Shown one piece after another: positions 10,279 to 18,740 of a stretch of 64,000 nucleotides of DNA. The notes below the pieces were generated by a model that was not told the origin of the DNA, ran no database searches, and saw only the letters and a list, made by a program, of their open reading frames with translations. Every line of letters starts with the position of its first letter. Position 1 is the first letter of the stretch. The translations under genes and the position numbers were made by a program. The stretch is from NCBI RefSeq assembly GCF_900166665.1, contig NZ_LT800494.1, positions 3,632,708-3,696,707 of the forward strand. The letters run 5' to 3'. This DNA comes from Cytobacillus gottheilii. GTDB taxonomy: Bacteria > Bacillota > Bacilli > Bacillales > Cytobacillaceae.

Positions 10279-11706
10279 TTAACCGTTCGGCTCAGTTTGC
10301 TTCCTTGAGCGAATAAATAGTAATGCTACAAGCGCACCAGCAAATGCCACGATTCCTAAATAAAAGAATGCTTGCTGATAGCCTTCATTAAGACTGGCTA
10401 CAGTAGTTCCTCCTGTTGTTGAGGAAGCTGCAGCTGCAAGGGAAACCATGATGGCTAAGCCTACTGCAGAGCCAATTTGGTAAGTGGTATTGTATAATCC
10501 AGATGCAAGTCCTGATTCCTCTGACTTTGCCTCAGACACAGCCGCTGTAGTTGCCGGAAGATAGGCAAGTGCATTACCAAGTGCAGCCAATAACAGCGCA
10601 ATAAACACATCACTCCAATAATCCCCGTTGACTGTATTCCCTGCAAGCAGCAGCCCGGACACTCCAAGGATGATAAAGCCTGCAGCCATTGTGATTTTCA
10701 TGCCAAACTTCGCCATTACCTTTTCTGCTAGTACAATCATAAAAATAGCCATAAGAATTGGTGCAGGCAGCATGCCCATCGCAGCCATGAAAGGTTCAAA
10801 CTTCAGCACCTGCTGCAAATACAGGATTAGAAAATAGATTAGCGGAAACCATGAAGCTGATAGCAAAACAAGTGAAATATTCCCTGCAGACAGGTTAGGT
10901 GTTTTAAAGATCCTGAAAGGAACGAGAGGTTCTTTTCTAGAGACCTGGATAAAGATAAAGATTATGAATAATACAGCTCCAATGACCAATGGCCATATAG
11001 TAGAGGCTGCCTGCCAGCCGCTATGCTCAGCAGTTACGATCCCATAAACGAGCAGCACTAGTGATGCTGTAATAGAAATAGCACCCGCATAATCGATGCG
11101 GCCCGCTTTAGGTGTACCTTTTTTCAAGAGCTTAGGAGCTAGTAAGAAAACGATAATACCGACAGGAACATAAAACAGCAATGTCCAGCGCCAGCTAAGC
11201 AGCTGCGTAAGAACTCCTCCAAGAACAATTCCCAGTGAACCTCCAGCAGCGCCGGAAAGTCCCCAGAAAGCTAACGCTTTGCCCAGTTCTTTCTTATTAG
11301 CTGAAAACAAAAGCATAATAATAGAAAGAGCGGCAGGTGCAATTAAAGCAGAACCGGCACCTTGGATCCCTCTTGCTATATTTAGTGACATCTCATTCCA
11401 TGCTAAACCAGCGAATAAGGAGGATATTGTTAAAATTGTTACCCCCCACATAAAAATGCGGCGCTGACCCAGCAGATCGGCAAGCTTACCTCCCAATAAT
11501 AAAAGACCGCCAAACATGATTAGAAATGCATTCATTACCCATTGCAAGTCAGCTTCTGTATAGCCTAGCGCATCTTTAATGGACGGCAAAGCGACTTGGA
11601 TAATCGCAGAATCCATCATTACTAAGAAATTAGCAAAACATAGCAGAGCAAGTGCCTTCCAACGGTTAGGATCTGGCTGTGCAAGTGATTGTGTATGTGT
11701 TGACAT
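10279..11706 (-). CDS. MFS drug exporter, DHA2 (EmrB/QacA) family
   Basis: This 475-residue inner-membrane protein shows about 14 hydrophobic segments, as expected for the 14-helix DHA2 family of proton-driven multidrug exporters. Family motifs include ALPSIKDALGYTEADLQWVMNA near the N-terminus, GGKLADLLGQRR (motif A) and the ARGIQGAGSALIAPAAL block (motif C region). GGAGG lies before the ATG. A CsoR-like palindrome lies about 60 bases upstream. Substrate is unknown. Confidence 0.88.
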   Translation of the reverse strand: MSTHTQSLAQPDPNRWKALALLCFANFLVMMDSAIIQVALPSIKDALGYTEADLQWVMNAFLIMFGGLLLLGGKLADLLGQRRIFMWGVTILTISSLFAGLAWNEMSLNIARGIQGAGSALIAPAALSIIMLLFSANKKELGKALAFWGLSGAAGGSLGIVLGGVLTQLLSWRWTLLFYVPVGIIVFLLAPKLLKKGTPKAGRIDYAGAISITASLVLLVYGIVTAEHSGWQAASTIWPLVIGAVLFIIFIFIQVSRKEPLVPFRIFKTPNLSAGNISLVLLSASWFPLIYFLILYLQQVLKFEPFMAAMGMLPAPILMAIFMIVLAEKVMAKFGMKITMAAGFIILGVSGLLLAGNTVNGDYWSDVFIALLLAALGNALAYLPATTAAVSEAKSEESGLASGLYNTTYQIGSAVGLAIMVSLAAAASSTTGGTTVASLNEGYQQAFFYLGIVAFAGALVALLFIRSRKQTEPNG

Positions 11707-11766
11707 GATTATTCCTCCTGTTCAAATTTACTAATATAAGATTTAAAGTTTGCTTCCGCTCACCAC

Positions 11767-11783
11767 ATACCGTATAGGGGTAT
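11767..11783. promoter_or_regulatory. CsoR-type operator-like palindrome upstream of the DHA2 exporter
   Basis: ATACCGTATAGGGGTAT has the ATACC...GGTAT symmetry of CsoR-family operators. It lies 61 bases ahead of the exporter start. Binding is inferred. Confidence 0.4.
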
Positions 11784-11791
11784 ATATATTC

Positions 11792-11823
11792 CAAAAAACT
11801 ACTGCTTATATGAAAATAAGCAG
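11792..11823 (-). terminator. Terminator of the His-rich copper-type gene
   Basis: Minus-strand stem CTGCTTA with TAAGCAG, followed by TAGTTTTTTGG. Confidence 0.65.
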
Positions 11824-11849
11824 TCTGGCATAAAGATAACTTTTTATTA

Positions 11850-12539
11850 TTATTTGCTATTTCTCACTTCGATTACGTATGGATATGCATGAACTTGACC
11901 GCCAAATTTAAATTCCGCCCAAAGCTTATATAAACCCGGCTCATCAAACTGTGTCTGAAATACCGCTTTATCGGCTGAAGCTGGATGGACATGGATATAC
12001 TTCTCTCCTGCTTCGTCTAAAATGACCACATGACCTAATGCACCTAAATACGCTTCTGGTTTCTCATCCTTTACATCAAAATGAAAAGCAATCTCTTTGT
12101 TGACTTCAAATGTGTGCGGTGTTAATTCAACGGCTTTCCCATTGATCGTCTTCACAAAATCTGTATCTGCAGCAAGCTTAGATTCACTATGACCATGGTG
12201 CCCTTCCCCTGCATGAAATTCAATAGGAGTTACTTCATATTGAAGTTCTGCTGGAGCAATATCAACAAATGCTTTATACGAATTGGGAGCTAAATGGACC
12301 TCCTTTTTATATACCCCTTCCCCTGCCTGCTGAGGATGCAAGTGATGATATTGTTCTAAATCTGAGCTTACAACAATCAGATGCATGTATTTTTCATGAG
12401 AAACCTCTAACTTTGGAATTTGGTTATGCCGATCCCTCAACTCAATTATAAGCTCACCGTTCACATAAGAAACCTTTGGCACAACTTCACTGCCAGTGCC
12501 CGTCTTATGGTTATGATTATGATGATGTTGATGATCCAT
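11850..12539 (-). CDS. His-rich, probably copper-binding protein
   Basis: This 229-residue protein starts MDHQHHHNHNHKTG and has no signal peptide or membrane helix. Two similar beta-rich halves follow: one with EKYMHLIVVSSDLEQYHHLHPQ, the other with LGALGHVVILDEAGEKYIHVHP, near 55-80 and 160-190. This repeated HLH-P pattern is seen in cupredoxin-like proteins found next to copper-resistance genes. CopZ is encoded just upstream and a CsoR-like palindrome precedes the gene. I infer copper binding or sensing; the family name is not certain. Confidence 0.7.
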   Translation of the reverse strand: MDHQHHHNHNHKTGTGSEVVPKVSYVNGELIIELRDRHNQIPKLEVSHEKYMHLIVVSSDLEQYHHLHPQQAGEGVYKKEVHLAPNSYKAFVDIAPAELQYEVTPIEFHAGEGHHGHSESKLAADTDFVKTINGKAVELTPHTFEVNKEIAFHFDVKDEKPEAYLGALGHVVILDEAGEKYIHVHPASADKAVFQTQFDEPGLYKLWAEFKFGGQVHAYPYVIEVRNSK

Positions 12540-12670
12540 GTTATTTTCCTCCTGATTATAGTTTGTATGTTTAGCGTTTTCCTGGGCTGTGCATTTATAC
12601 CTGCAGAATCAGAAATAAAGCATTGATTTTAAAAAAATAGCTGCAGAGATATTCCCATTAACACACTTAT

Positions 12671-12687
12671 ATACCACCCACAGGTAT
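12671..12687. promoter_or_regulatory. CsoR-type operator-like palindrome upstream of the His-rich gene
   Basis: ATACCACCCACAGGTAT, between copZ and the His-rich gene, has the CsoR-family ATACC...GGTAT symmetry. Confidence 0.4.
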
Positions 12688-12734
12688 AAATATTTGTTTT
12701 TGAAAACGTGCCACAAGCACGTTCCAAACCAATA

Positions 12735-12941
12735 TTATTCAACTGTATATCCTTGTTCTTCTATTGTTTCTTTTATTTTACTAGCTGAAACCTCTGACGA
12801 GTTATATTCAATATCAACATTTCCTTCAGCTAAATGAACCTTTACATTATTTACACCCTGCAGATCTCCTACGCTGCCTTGAATTGATTTTACACAGTGA
12901 CCGCAAGACATTCCATTTACTTTTAAAGTTGCATTTTCCAT
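12735..12941 (-). CDS. copZ: Copper chaperone CopZ
   Basis: This 68-residue cytoplasmic HMA-domain protein carries the Cu(I)-binding motif GMSCGHC near residues 10-16. In Bacillus it hands copper to the ATPase CopA. Here no copA gene follows, which is unusual; the next minus-strand gene encodes a His-rich protein instead. The promoter contains a CsoR-type box, so expression should be copper-induced. Confidence 0.93.
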   Translation of the reverse strand: MENATLKVNGMSCGHCVKSIQGSVGDLQGVNNVKVHLAEGNVDIEYNSSEVSASKIKETIEEQGYTVE

Positions 12942-13046
12942 TTTGATAACGCCTCATTTTTTTTATAAGGTTTCCGTCCAGCTTCGCGATGCATGGTTCG
13001 AAATGAGAATGATGATTAGAAGTTTTGCTGTAACTTCTACACCAAC

Positions 13047-13076
13047 AATATACCATACCCCCCCACCCTATGTAAA
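13047..13076 (-). promoter_or_regulatory. copZ promoter with overlapping CsoR box
   Basis: On the minus strand TTTACA (13071-13076) and TATATT (13047-13052) are 18 bases apart. The spacer holds GGGGGTATGGTA, which matches the half site I recall for the B. subtilis copZA CsoR operator. A bound repressor would block RNA polymerase. Confidence 0.7.
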
Positions 13077-13240
13077 GAGCAAAAATAATTCATTAAATGA
13101 ATACTTCAATTTAGCATTATTAAACACAATTGTTGGGTTCTTACCTTCTATTACAATAAAATACCCGCAAATTTTGTTTTTTAACTTCACTGAAAAATGA
13201 GATTTTCACCAAGAGGAGCTGACTGGAAGGAGATTACCAT

Positions 13241-13516
13241 ATGGCCAAGTAGGGTATTGAAGAATGGGTATTAAGTATGATGAAGGAGAAGGACATCATA
13301 CAGTGTGAAATTCGCTCAGATTATGCTCATAAAGCGACCTCACAAACTTATGCTTTATCTAAAGAAATTTGTGAAGAATGCAGAAAGCGTAAAATTCATT
13401 GTGATGAAATGGTTTTTAAAACAGACGTTTGCAGTGTGACCATGCTGCATTGTTTTAACAGAGGGGACCTTAAAGATTGCAGCAAACAAAACGGATTGAA
13501 ATTCATCAATGTATAG
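13241..13516 (+). pseudogene. Small Cys-rich protein gene interrupted by an early TAG
   Basis: An ATG at 13241 with AAGGAG seven bases upstream opens a frame MAK, then TAG (13250-13252), then continues in the same frame as GIEEWVLSMMKEKD to a stop at 13516. A second in-frame ATG at 13277 would give 79 residues but has no ribosome binding site. The protein contains CEECRKRKIHC and later single Cys residues, a possible metal-binding arrangement. I do not recognise the family. It is either a recent nonsense mutation, a sequence error or a 79-residue gene with a weak start. Confidence 0.45.
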
Positions 13517-13594
13517 TGTGTTTTGCAGTTGTATCTCCAAGTTCTTCCCCCATTTTTTTAGAGATCGACCGTAAAACGACTCCTTTACGGTCCA

Positions 13595-14005
13595 TTATTT
13601 ATTTATAATGATGGATAATTTATAGTTCACATGTTTATTCAAACCCACCAAAAATTCATCCAATACTTCAGTAGAAGGAAATCTGCATTCTAAAAGATAA
13701 CAGCTGTCACCGCTAATCTTATAATTATGGATAACAAATTCTTTTTGTGTATCTAAATATGTAAGATAAGGGTCATGGAACGGGCTATTTGTAATAATAC
13801 TTATCATGGTATGGACAGGATAACCTAACTTATCTTGATTTATTTTAATGGTGTAACCTTCAATGATTCCTCTATCCTCTAATTTTGCCACTCGAGAAGA
13901 GGTGGCGGGTCCGGTCAAATGAACTTTCTCACCCAGATCCTTCATTGTTATCCGACTGTTCTTACAAAGTTCATCTAGGATTAGTCGATCTGTATTATCT
14001 AACAT
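13595..14005 (-). CDS. Lrp/AsnC family transcriptional regulator
   Basis: This regulator of about 136 residues has an N-terminal winged helix (MLDNTDRLILDELCKNSRIT, then LTGPATSSRVAKLEDRGII) and a C-terminal RAM/AsnC effector domain (about 65-136). The start at 14005 has AAAGGA nine bases upstream; alternatives at 14023 and 14035 add up to ten residues. It is divergent from a metallo-hydrolase gene that it may control. Effector is unknown. Confidence 0.87.
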   Translation of the reverse strand: MLDNTDRLILDELCKNSRITMKDLGEKVHLTGPATSSRVAKLEDRGIIEGYTIKINQDKLGYPVHTMISIITNSPFHDPYLTYLDTQKEFVIHNYKISGDSCYLLECRFPSTEVLDEFLVGLNKHVNYKLSIIINK

Positions 14006-14132
14006 CTGTCTAATTCCTTTCATTATTAAAGTCAAACAAGCAAAAGACTTTATTTAATCCATGTATCGATTCTAACCCATAGTATAGAATAAATGTTGTT
14101 GAAATGAAACTAATACAAAAGGAGATAATAAA

Positions 14133-14894
14133 ATGAATATAAAACACATTCGTAACGCAACCCTTGTAGTTGAATACGCGGGAAAGAAATTCTTAGTAGA
14201 TCCAATGTTAGCGGATAAAGGTACAATTCCTCCATTCCCAAATTCACCAAGACAAGATCAAAATAACCCATTAATCAGCTTGCCTACATCTATTGAAAGC
14301 ATTATTGAGAACATCGATGCAGTGATCGTTACTCATCTGCACTATGACCACTGGGATGATGCAGCAAAGAATGCACTGCCAAAAGATATTAAACTATTTG
14401 CTCAAAATGAAGATGACGCTGCAGAAATCGGCAAAGATGGCTTTACAAATATTGAGGTTCTAACAGAAGATACTGTGTTCGAAGGCATCCAATTGGTTAA
14501 AACAAAAGGTGAACATGGACGCGGTGAAATCCTTAAGCTTGCTGGTCTTGTATGCGGAGTTGTGTTCAAACACTCTTCTGAGAAAACTTTATATGTTGCT
14601 GGAGACACTGTATGGTATGATGCGGTTCAAGAAGTTATTGATACACACAAACCAGAAGTGATTGTTGTTAATGCTGGCGATAACCAGTTCTTCCAAGGCG
14701 GTTCTTTAGTAATGGGCAAAGACGATGTATATGAAGTATGCCAAGCTGCTCCAAATGCAAAAGTAGTTGCTGTCCACATGGAAGCTGTAAACCACTGGGG
14801 ACTATCCAGAGAAGACTTAAAGAGCTTCTTAAATGAAAAAGGACTAACAGAAAATGTTCTTGTTCCAAATGATGGAGATGCTTATTCATTCTAA
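14133..14894 (+). CDS. MBL-fold metal-dependent hydrolase (UlaG-like)
   Basis: This 253-residue cytoplasmic hydrolase has the metallo-beta-lactamase motif THLHYDHWDD near 69-78, then GEHGRG, the bridging Asp in YVAGDTVWYD and a late AVHMEAVNHW. It belongs to the UlaG/YtkL-like branch. AAAGGAG precedes the ATG by about nine bases. The SnoaL-like gene follows 40 bases downstream and is probably co-transcribed. Substrate is unknown. Confidence 0.85.
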   Translation: MNIKHIRNATLVVEYAGKKFLVDPMLADKGTIPPFPNSPRQDQNNPLISLPTSIESIIENIDAVIVTHLHYDHWDDAAKNALPKDIKLFAQNEDDAAEIGKDGFTNIEVLTEDTVFEGIQLVKTKGEHGRGEILKLAGLVCGVVFKHSSEKTLYVAGDTVWYDAVQEVIDTHKPEVIVVNAGDNQFFQGGSLVMGKDDVYEVCQAAPNAKVVAVHMEAVNHWGLSREDLKSFLNEKGLTENVLVPNDGDAYSF

Positions 14895-14934
14895 TTGTAG
14901 AAGTTACTAAGACTTCCATGAAAGAAGGATCAAT

Positions 14935-15342
14935 ATGTCAGTTGAAGCAAATAAAGCACTAGTTCGCCGATTTTATGAAAATATTGAACTAGAAAATTAT
15001 GATGCATTAAAAGAGTTTTGCCATGAAAAATTTGTGTTTTATCCACAGATAGATACACCTTTTCCTGGTTTAGAAGGTTTGGTAGAATCTGAAAAGAAAA
15101 ACTTTGATGCATTCCCAGGCTTTAAAATGCCCATTCAATCGATAATTGCTGAAGATGATCAAGTAGCCGTATATCTGATTTTTGAAGGAACTCACACAGG
15201 TATCCCGTTTTTAAATGTTCCTGCCAGCGGGAAGGCTGTTCGATTCTCACTTATGATGAAACTGCGAATTGAAGACGGCAAAATTATTGAGAAAAGATCA
15301 CATGTTGACGTGAACGATATTTTACGTCAGATAAAAGCATAA
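14935..15342 (+). CDS. SnoaL-like / NTF2-like protein
   Basis: This 135-residue protein has the cone-shaped NTF2/SnoaL pattern: N-terminal helix NKALVRRFYENIELENYDAL, then the PGLEGL segment, and a beta sheet ending RSHVDVNDILRQI. Relatives include polyketide cyclases and small hydrolases or isomerases. AGAAGGATC precedes the ATG. It follows the metallo-hydrolase gene and ends at a terminator. Confidence 0.8.
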   Translation: MSVEANKALVRRFYENIELENYDALKEFCHEKFVFYPQIDTPFPGLEGLVESEKKNFDAFPGFKMPIQSIIAEDDQVAVYLIFEGTHTGIPFLNVPASGKAVRFSLMMKLRIEDGKIIEKRSHVDVNDILRQIKA

Positions 15343-15362
15343 TGAATTTAAATAGTTATAAA

Positions 15363-15388
15363 AATAAAGACCCTTTTTGGGTCTTTAT
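15363..15388 (+). terminator. Terminator after the SnoaL-like gene
   Basis: AATAAAGACCC pairs with GGGTCTTTATT around TTTTT and is followed by TATT. Confidence 0.75.
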
Positions 15389-15449
15389 TTATTAGGCAAA
15401 TAGCTGTCTTCTAAACAAAGGCAGTTAGTAAGGTGATTTACCTTTATTT

Positions 15450-15966
15450 TCATAATATATTTTTATAGTCATTATTCTGTATTGAAAATGTTTGCAAGTT
15501 ATTGGAACTAACCCGGTATGGAATCACTTTCTTTTTGTATTGCTTCACTACATCAATGTGCTCATTGTAACAATAAAGATTAAACTTTAATTCATCTTTT
15601 CCTCTTTTAGTCTGAATAACAAACGGTGTAATATTAGTCTCTGAATGTAATAATACTTTTTCAGTGCCCGTAATAAAAAAATACTTATTTAAAAAAGTAG
15701 CTTTATTAAAACCATCAATAAATTCTAGTTTCTCTCTCTCTTCTAATAACTTACCATTATATGTGACATTAACATCTTTTGGACTAAGCTTTGGCTGAAG
15801 CTCGAATTTCCTTAGTACCCATGCAACAATAGCACTCGGAGGATTTGTTGCAAATTTTAGGATTCAGGCAAGTATGATTGCAATTAAATACCAAATCATT
15901 TATATCAACCTCTTTTACTTGATGTATATAGTGATAGATGTGAATTTCTTCTTTATTATACCTCAT
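15450..15966 (-). pseudogene. Frameshifted gene of unknown family
   Basis: The 5' frame starts at 15966 (MRYNKEEIHIYHYIH) and includes a Cys-rich segment NHTCLNPKICNKSSECYCC before a stop at 15784. A second frame, +1 relative to the first, has no start codon and runs from about 15860 through LRKFELQPKLSPKDVN to a stop at 15450. The two overlap around 15790-15850, so one frameshift would join them into about 170 residues. I do not recognise the protein. Confidence 0.5.
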
Positions 15967-16081
15967 AAACTAAGTAATCCTGAACTTAAGTTCAAGCTTA
16001 CATTTACCCTTCACTCTATATTTGGGCAAATGTGGTAAAATAATGATAGCTTTTCATTTTACCAAAGGAAGGTTTCCCCAT

Positions 16082-16891
16082 ATGATCTATTTAAAAAGCT
16101 TTAAACTTTCCCCTCATACAGCCAGGAATCCCAATGCCTATCCATACAATGTGTTTAGGAAAATAACTGGAGAGGTGTTTGTCTTTAAAAATATTACAGT
16201 ATTGTATGGCAATAACGGTTCTGGTAAGTCGACACTCTTAAATTTAATGGCAAACAAGCTGAATATTTCTGGAGCTGAAGAGCTTACGAATAATGGGTAT
16301 AATACATATCCGACAGATTATATGATGGAATGTTCGTACAGTCTAGGTGAAATGATGAGTGACGGAGAGTCCGATCAAATACCGGCTAATAGCCAGTACA
16401 TCAAAAGTGAAGATATTTTATATGAGATTAAGAAGATTCAGCAGGAAGCAGTTCTTAAGGAAGGCTACCTGTACCAGCATTCTAAATTGGGATATACAAA
16501 GGAAAACTTGGAAATGCTGAAAGACTCTTCAAAAATGTACAAAGAAATCGAGATTAGGAAGTTTGCTAATGAGAAGTATTCTAATGGTGAAACATCCATG
16601 CAAATATTTGATGAATATCTTGCACCTGATGGATTATTTCTGCTCGATGAACCTGAAACATCTCTTTCGCCTACAAATCAAATTCTGTTAGCTGAGGAAA
16701 TCAATAAACTGGCTAGATTTTTTAACTGCCAGTTTATTATAGCAACACATTCGCCTTTTATGCTGGGAACACTAGATACTAAAATATATAATCTCGACGC
16801 TCCCCTTTTAAGAACCGATAGTTGGACGGAACTTGAAAATGTAAGGTATTTCTACGATTTTTTCAGAGAGCGGAAAAGTGAATTTGAATAA
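16082..16891 (+). CDS. Stand-alone AAA/ABC-type ATPase
   Basis: This 269-residue cytoplasmic ATPase has Walker A in VLYGNNGSGKST (near 41-52), a signature-like SNGETSMQIF, Walker B in LFLLDEPETSLSP and a switch His in ATHSPFML. Its architecture is that of small SMC/OLD-like ATPases. The ATG at 16082 has AAAGGAAGG upstream; a frame opening 60 bases earlier has no ribosome binding site. The gene is alone and followed by a terminator, so its partner cannot be named. Confidence 0.8.
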   Translation: MIYLKSFKLSPHTARNPNAYPYNVFRKITGEVFVFKNITVLYGNNGSGKSTLLNLMANKLNISGAEELTNNGYNTYPTDYMMECSYSLGEMMSDGESDQIPANSQYIKSEDILYEIKKIQQEAVLKEGYLYQHSKLGYTKENLEMLKDSSKMYKEIEIRKFANEKYSNGETSMQIFDEYLAPDGLFLLDEPETSLSPTNQILLAEEINKLARFFNCQFIIATHSPFMLGTLDTKIYNLDAPLLRTDSWTELENVRYFYDFFRERKSEFE

Positions 16892-16922
16892 ATGACCAAA
16901 CTAATTTCGGAAGAAAAATAAT

Positions 16923-16958
16923 AAAGGCACCTGCAAATTACTTTTGCAGGTGCCTTTT
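16923..16958 (+). terminator. Terminator after the AAA ATPase gene
   Basis: AAAGGCACCTGCAAA pairs with TTTGCAGGTGCCTTTT. Confidence 0.85.
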
Positions 16959-17018
16959 AATTAAGAATAGAATTTGAGAACTACTGCAGACTAAATAAAA
17001 ACTAAAAGGAATGATAAA

Positions 17019-17495
17019 ATGTCACAGCTTTTAATAAAAATTTCTCTATTTTTAATTTCGTGGTTTTCGGTCATCTTTTTCCCTCATAAAAAAAGAATAT
17101 TAATTAAATACCTTCCAGTTGCCTTGTTTTCTTCTTTAAATTTAATGTGTATCATTTTTTATTTTACGAATCACAAATTGTGGAAAGTAAAAGGCGGGCG
17201 AAGAAATGTGACACATACTGCTTTCTTAGTTTTATTTGGACCTTACTTAGTTATGACTGTATGGGTTTTTTACTTATCAAAAGGAAAATTTCTTTTATAC
17301 GCATTGATTAACATAATTGCAGATTTCATCTATGCTTATCCTTTAGTGGCTTTGTTAAAAAAGTTTAAGATTTATCATATTAAAGTGAAATCCTTTGTGT
17401 TTTTCTTAGTCATCTTTGCTGCAGCATTGTTGAACTATTCCTTTCAAAAAGCTGTTGAAAAATTATACCCGCAAACGAAAGATACTTTCGTTTAA
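17019..17495 (+). CDS. Small membrane protein, four predicted helices
   Basis: This 158-residue protein has hydrophobic segments near 5-20, 29-49, 65-110 (two) and 125-145, with Lys-rich loops. It resembles the CBO0543-type membrane proteins in size and helix count but lacks their tryptophan pattern. AAAAGGAATG precedes the ATG. Function is unknown. Confidence 0.6.
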   Translation: MSQLLIKISLFLISWFSVIFFPHKKRILIKYLPVALFSSLNLMCIIFYFTNHKLWKVKGGRRNVTHTAFLVLFGPYLVMTVWVFYLSKGKFLLYALINIIADFIYAYPLVALLKKFKIYHIKVKSFVFFLVIFAAALLNYSFQKAVEKLYPQTKDTFV

Positions 17496-17644
17496 ATTCC
17501 AAAGTTTTTTTTTATGATTTTCCCTCCATAATTTAGGGCAAAATCATTCCTTAGTTTTTTATGTTTAAGTGATCGTGTATTCAGTTAGAAACAATTGATC
17601 CATTTGGTCGGTCAGCAGTGCGATCAACAGTCAAGAATTTCAAA

Positions 17645-17692
17645 TAAAAAAGAGGAGAATGCGTTTGGACACGCTATTTTCTCCTCTTTTTT
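17645..17692. terminator. Bidirectional terminator
   Basis: AAAAAAGAGGAGAA pairs with TTCTCCTCTTTTTT. It separates converging genes and would work on both strands. Confidence 0.85.
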
Positions 17693-17741
17693 GTGTGCAT
17701 TATTAACTGCTTTTTCTGCTAAATAAGCACAGAAAATCAGA

Positions 17742-17954
17742 TCAAGTACAACCTTCACACTCATAATAAGTGTCTTTTAGTTCAATAGCTTTTAGTAATC
17801 TTCCTAATTTTATATCCTCTACATCAGTAAATTCTATATCTGCAATTCGCTCCACTGCTACATTTTTTGCATCAGCTTCATCCTTTGCTACTATGCTATG
17901 CTCCCTGGAAATACCGCTTGAGATAATTTCATATTCAAACAAGAACCTTTGCAT
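17742..17954 (-). CDS. Small acidic protein, unknown
   Basis: This 70-residue soluble protein starts MQRFLFEYEIISSGISREHS and ends YYECEGCT, a C-terminal CxxC-like cluster. GGAGGT lies ahead of the ATG. The pattern of beta strands then a helix (DEADAKNVAVERI) is like small proteins of unknown function. I do not recognise it. Confidence 0.6.
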   Translation of the reverse strand: MQRFLFEYEIISSGISREHSIVAKDEADAKNVAVERIADIEFTDVEDIKLGRLLKAIELKDTYYECEGCT

Positions 17955-18162
17955 GTCATTTAACCTCCCTTATGTCAACTGAAGATTTTCCCGTTTAATC
18001 TGTCATTAAAGGGATATGTCAATCTATCATTATGATATTTCTTAGAATATCATGGTTACATCATATGAAGCCAAAAATCAGCTTAAACTCTCCCCATTCC
18101 TTCAAATTTGAGACGAGATTACCGAATGAGATTCGAAATAGACATCCGCACCACTTTTTACA

Positions 18163-18426
18163 TTATGGTTTTTTCCAAGCTGGATCTTTTAATTCTGAAC
18201 CATTTGGGACTCTAACTGACTTTAAGTAGTCACAGTCACTCGCTCCAAATTTTATAAAATTTCGTTGACCTTGCCTTAAGGATACTATGTTCGCTCCTCC
18301 TTCATAGTCTGGATCTTCAAATTGAATGTGATCATCTTCCCAATAGCAAATTTCACATATAGTAAACGTTCCTGGCGGTTCTTCATATAGTGTTTTATAC
18401 CCGCAGCATGGACAAGTAAATCTCAT
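18163..18426 (-). CDS. Cysteine-rich CPCC family protein
   Basis: This 87-residue protein has the family signature FTCPCCGYKTL at the N-terminus followed by CEICYWEDD, giving four Cys residues for a zinc ribbon. The tail GASDCDYLKSVRVPN is also typical of the CPCC domain. Its function is not known. Confidence 0.8.
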   Translation of the reverse strand: MRFTCPCCGYKTLYEEPPGTFTICEICYWEDDHIQFEDPDYEGGANIVSLRQGQRNFIKFGASDCDYLKSVRVPNGSELKDPAWKKP

Positions 18427-18740
18427 TTTTGCACCTCATGATGAAAACGTCTTACTACTCGGACGATTTCCAATTTTTATAGCATCTCCCCCCATAAAAC
18501 AATGAGGGTTTCAGTAGCCATATTATATGATTTCTCTTCTATATTTTAATACCTTTATATCGAATGCTGCAGCATTTTTATTAAATGGTCTTTTGTCACA
18601 ATTTTAATTCTTAGTTCATAATGTAATTTAGTTATTTGCATTAGTGCTTCTTTGTATTAATACATTAAAAATTAGAAACATATGGCGTATTAGACATTAA
18701 GAATTAATGTGGACGCTAATCATTTTCTGGGGGAGATTAT

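Noticed and set aside
18427-18740. T-box riboswitch upstream of asnA
   Set aside because: No AGGGTGGNACCGCG T-box sequence or matching antiterminator was found.
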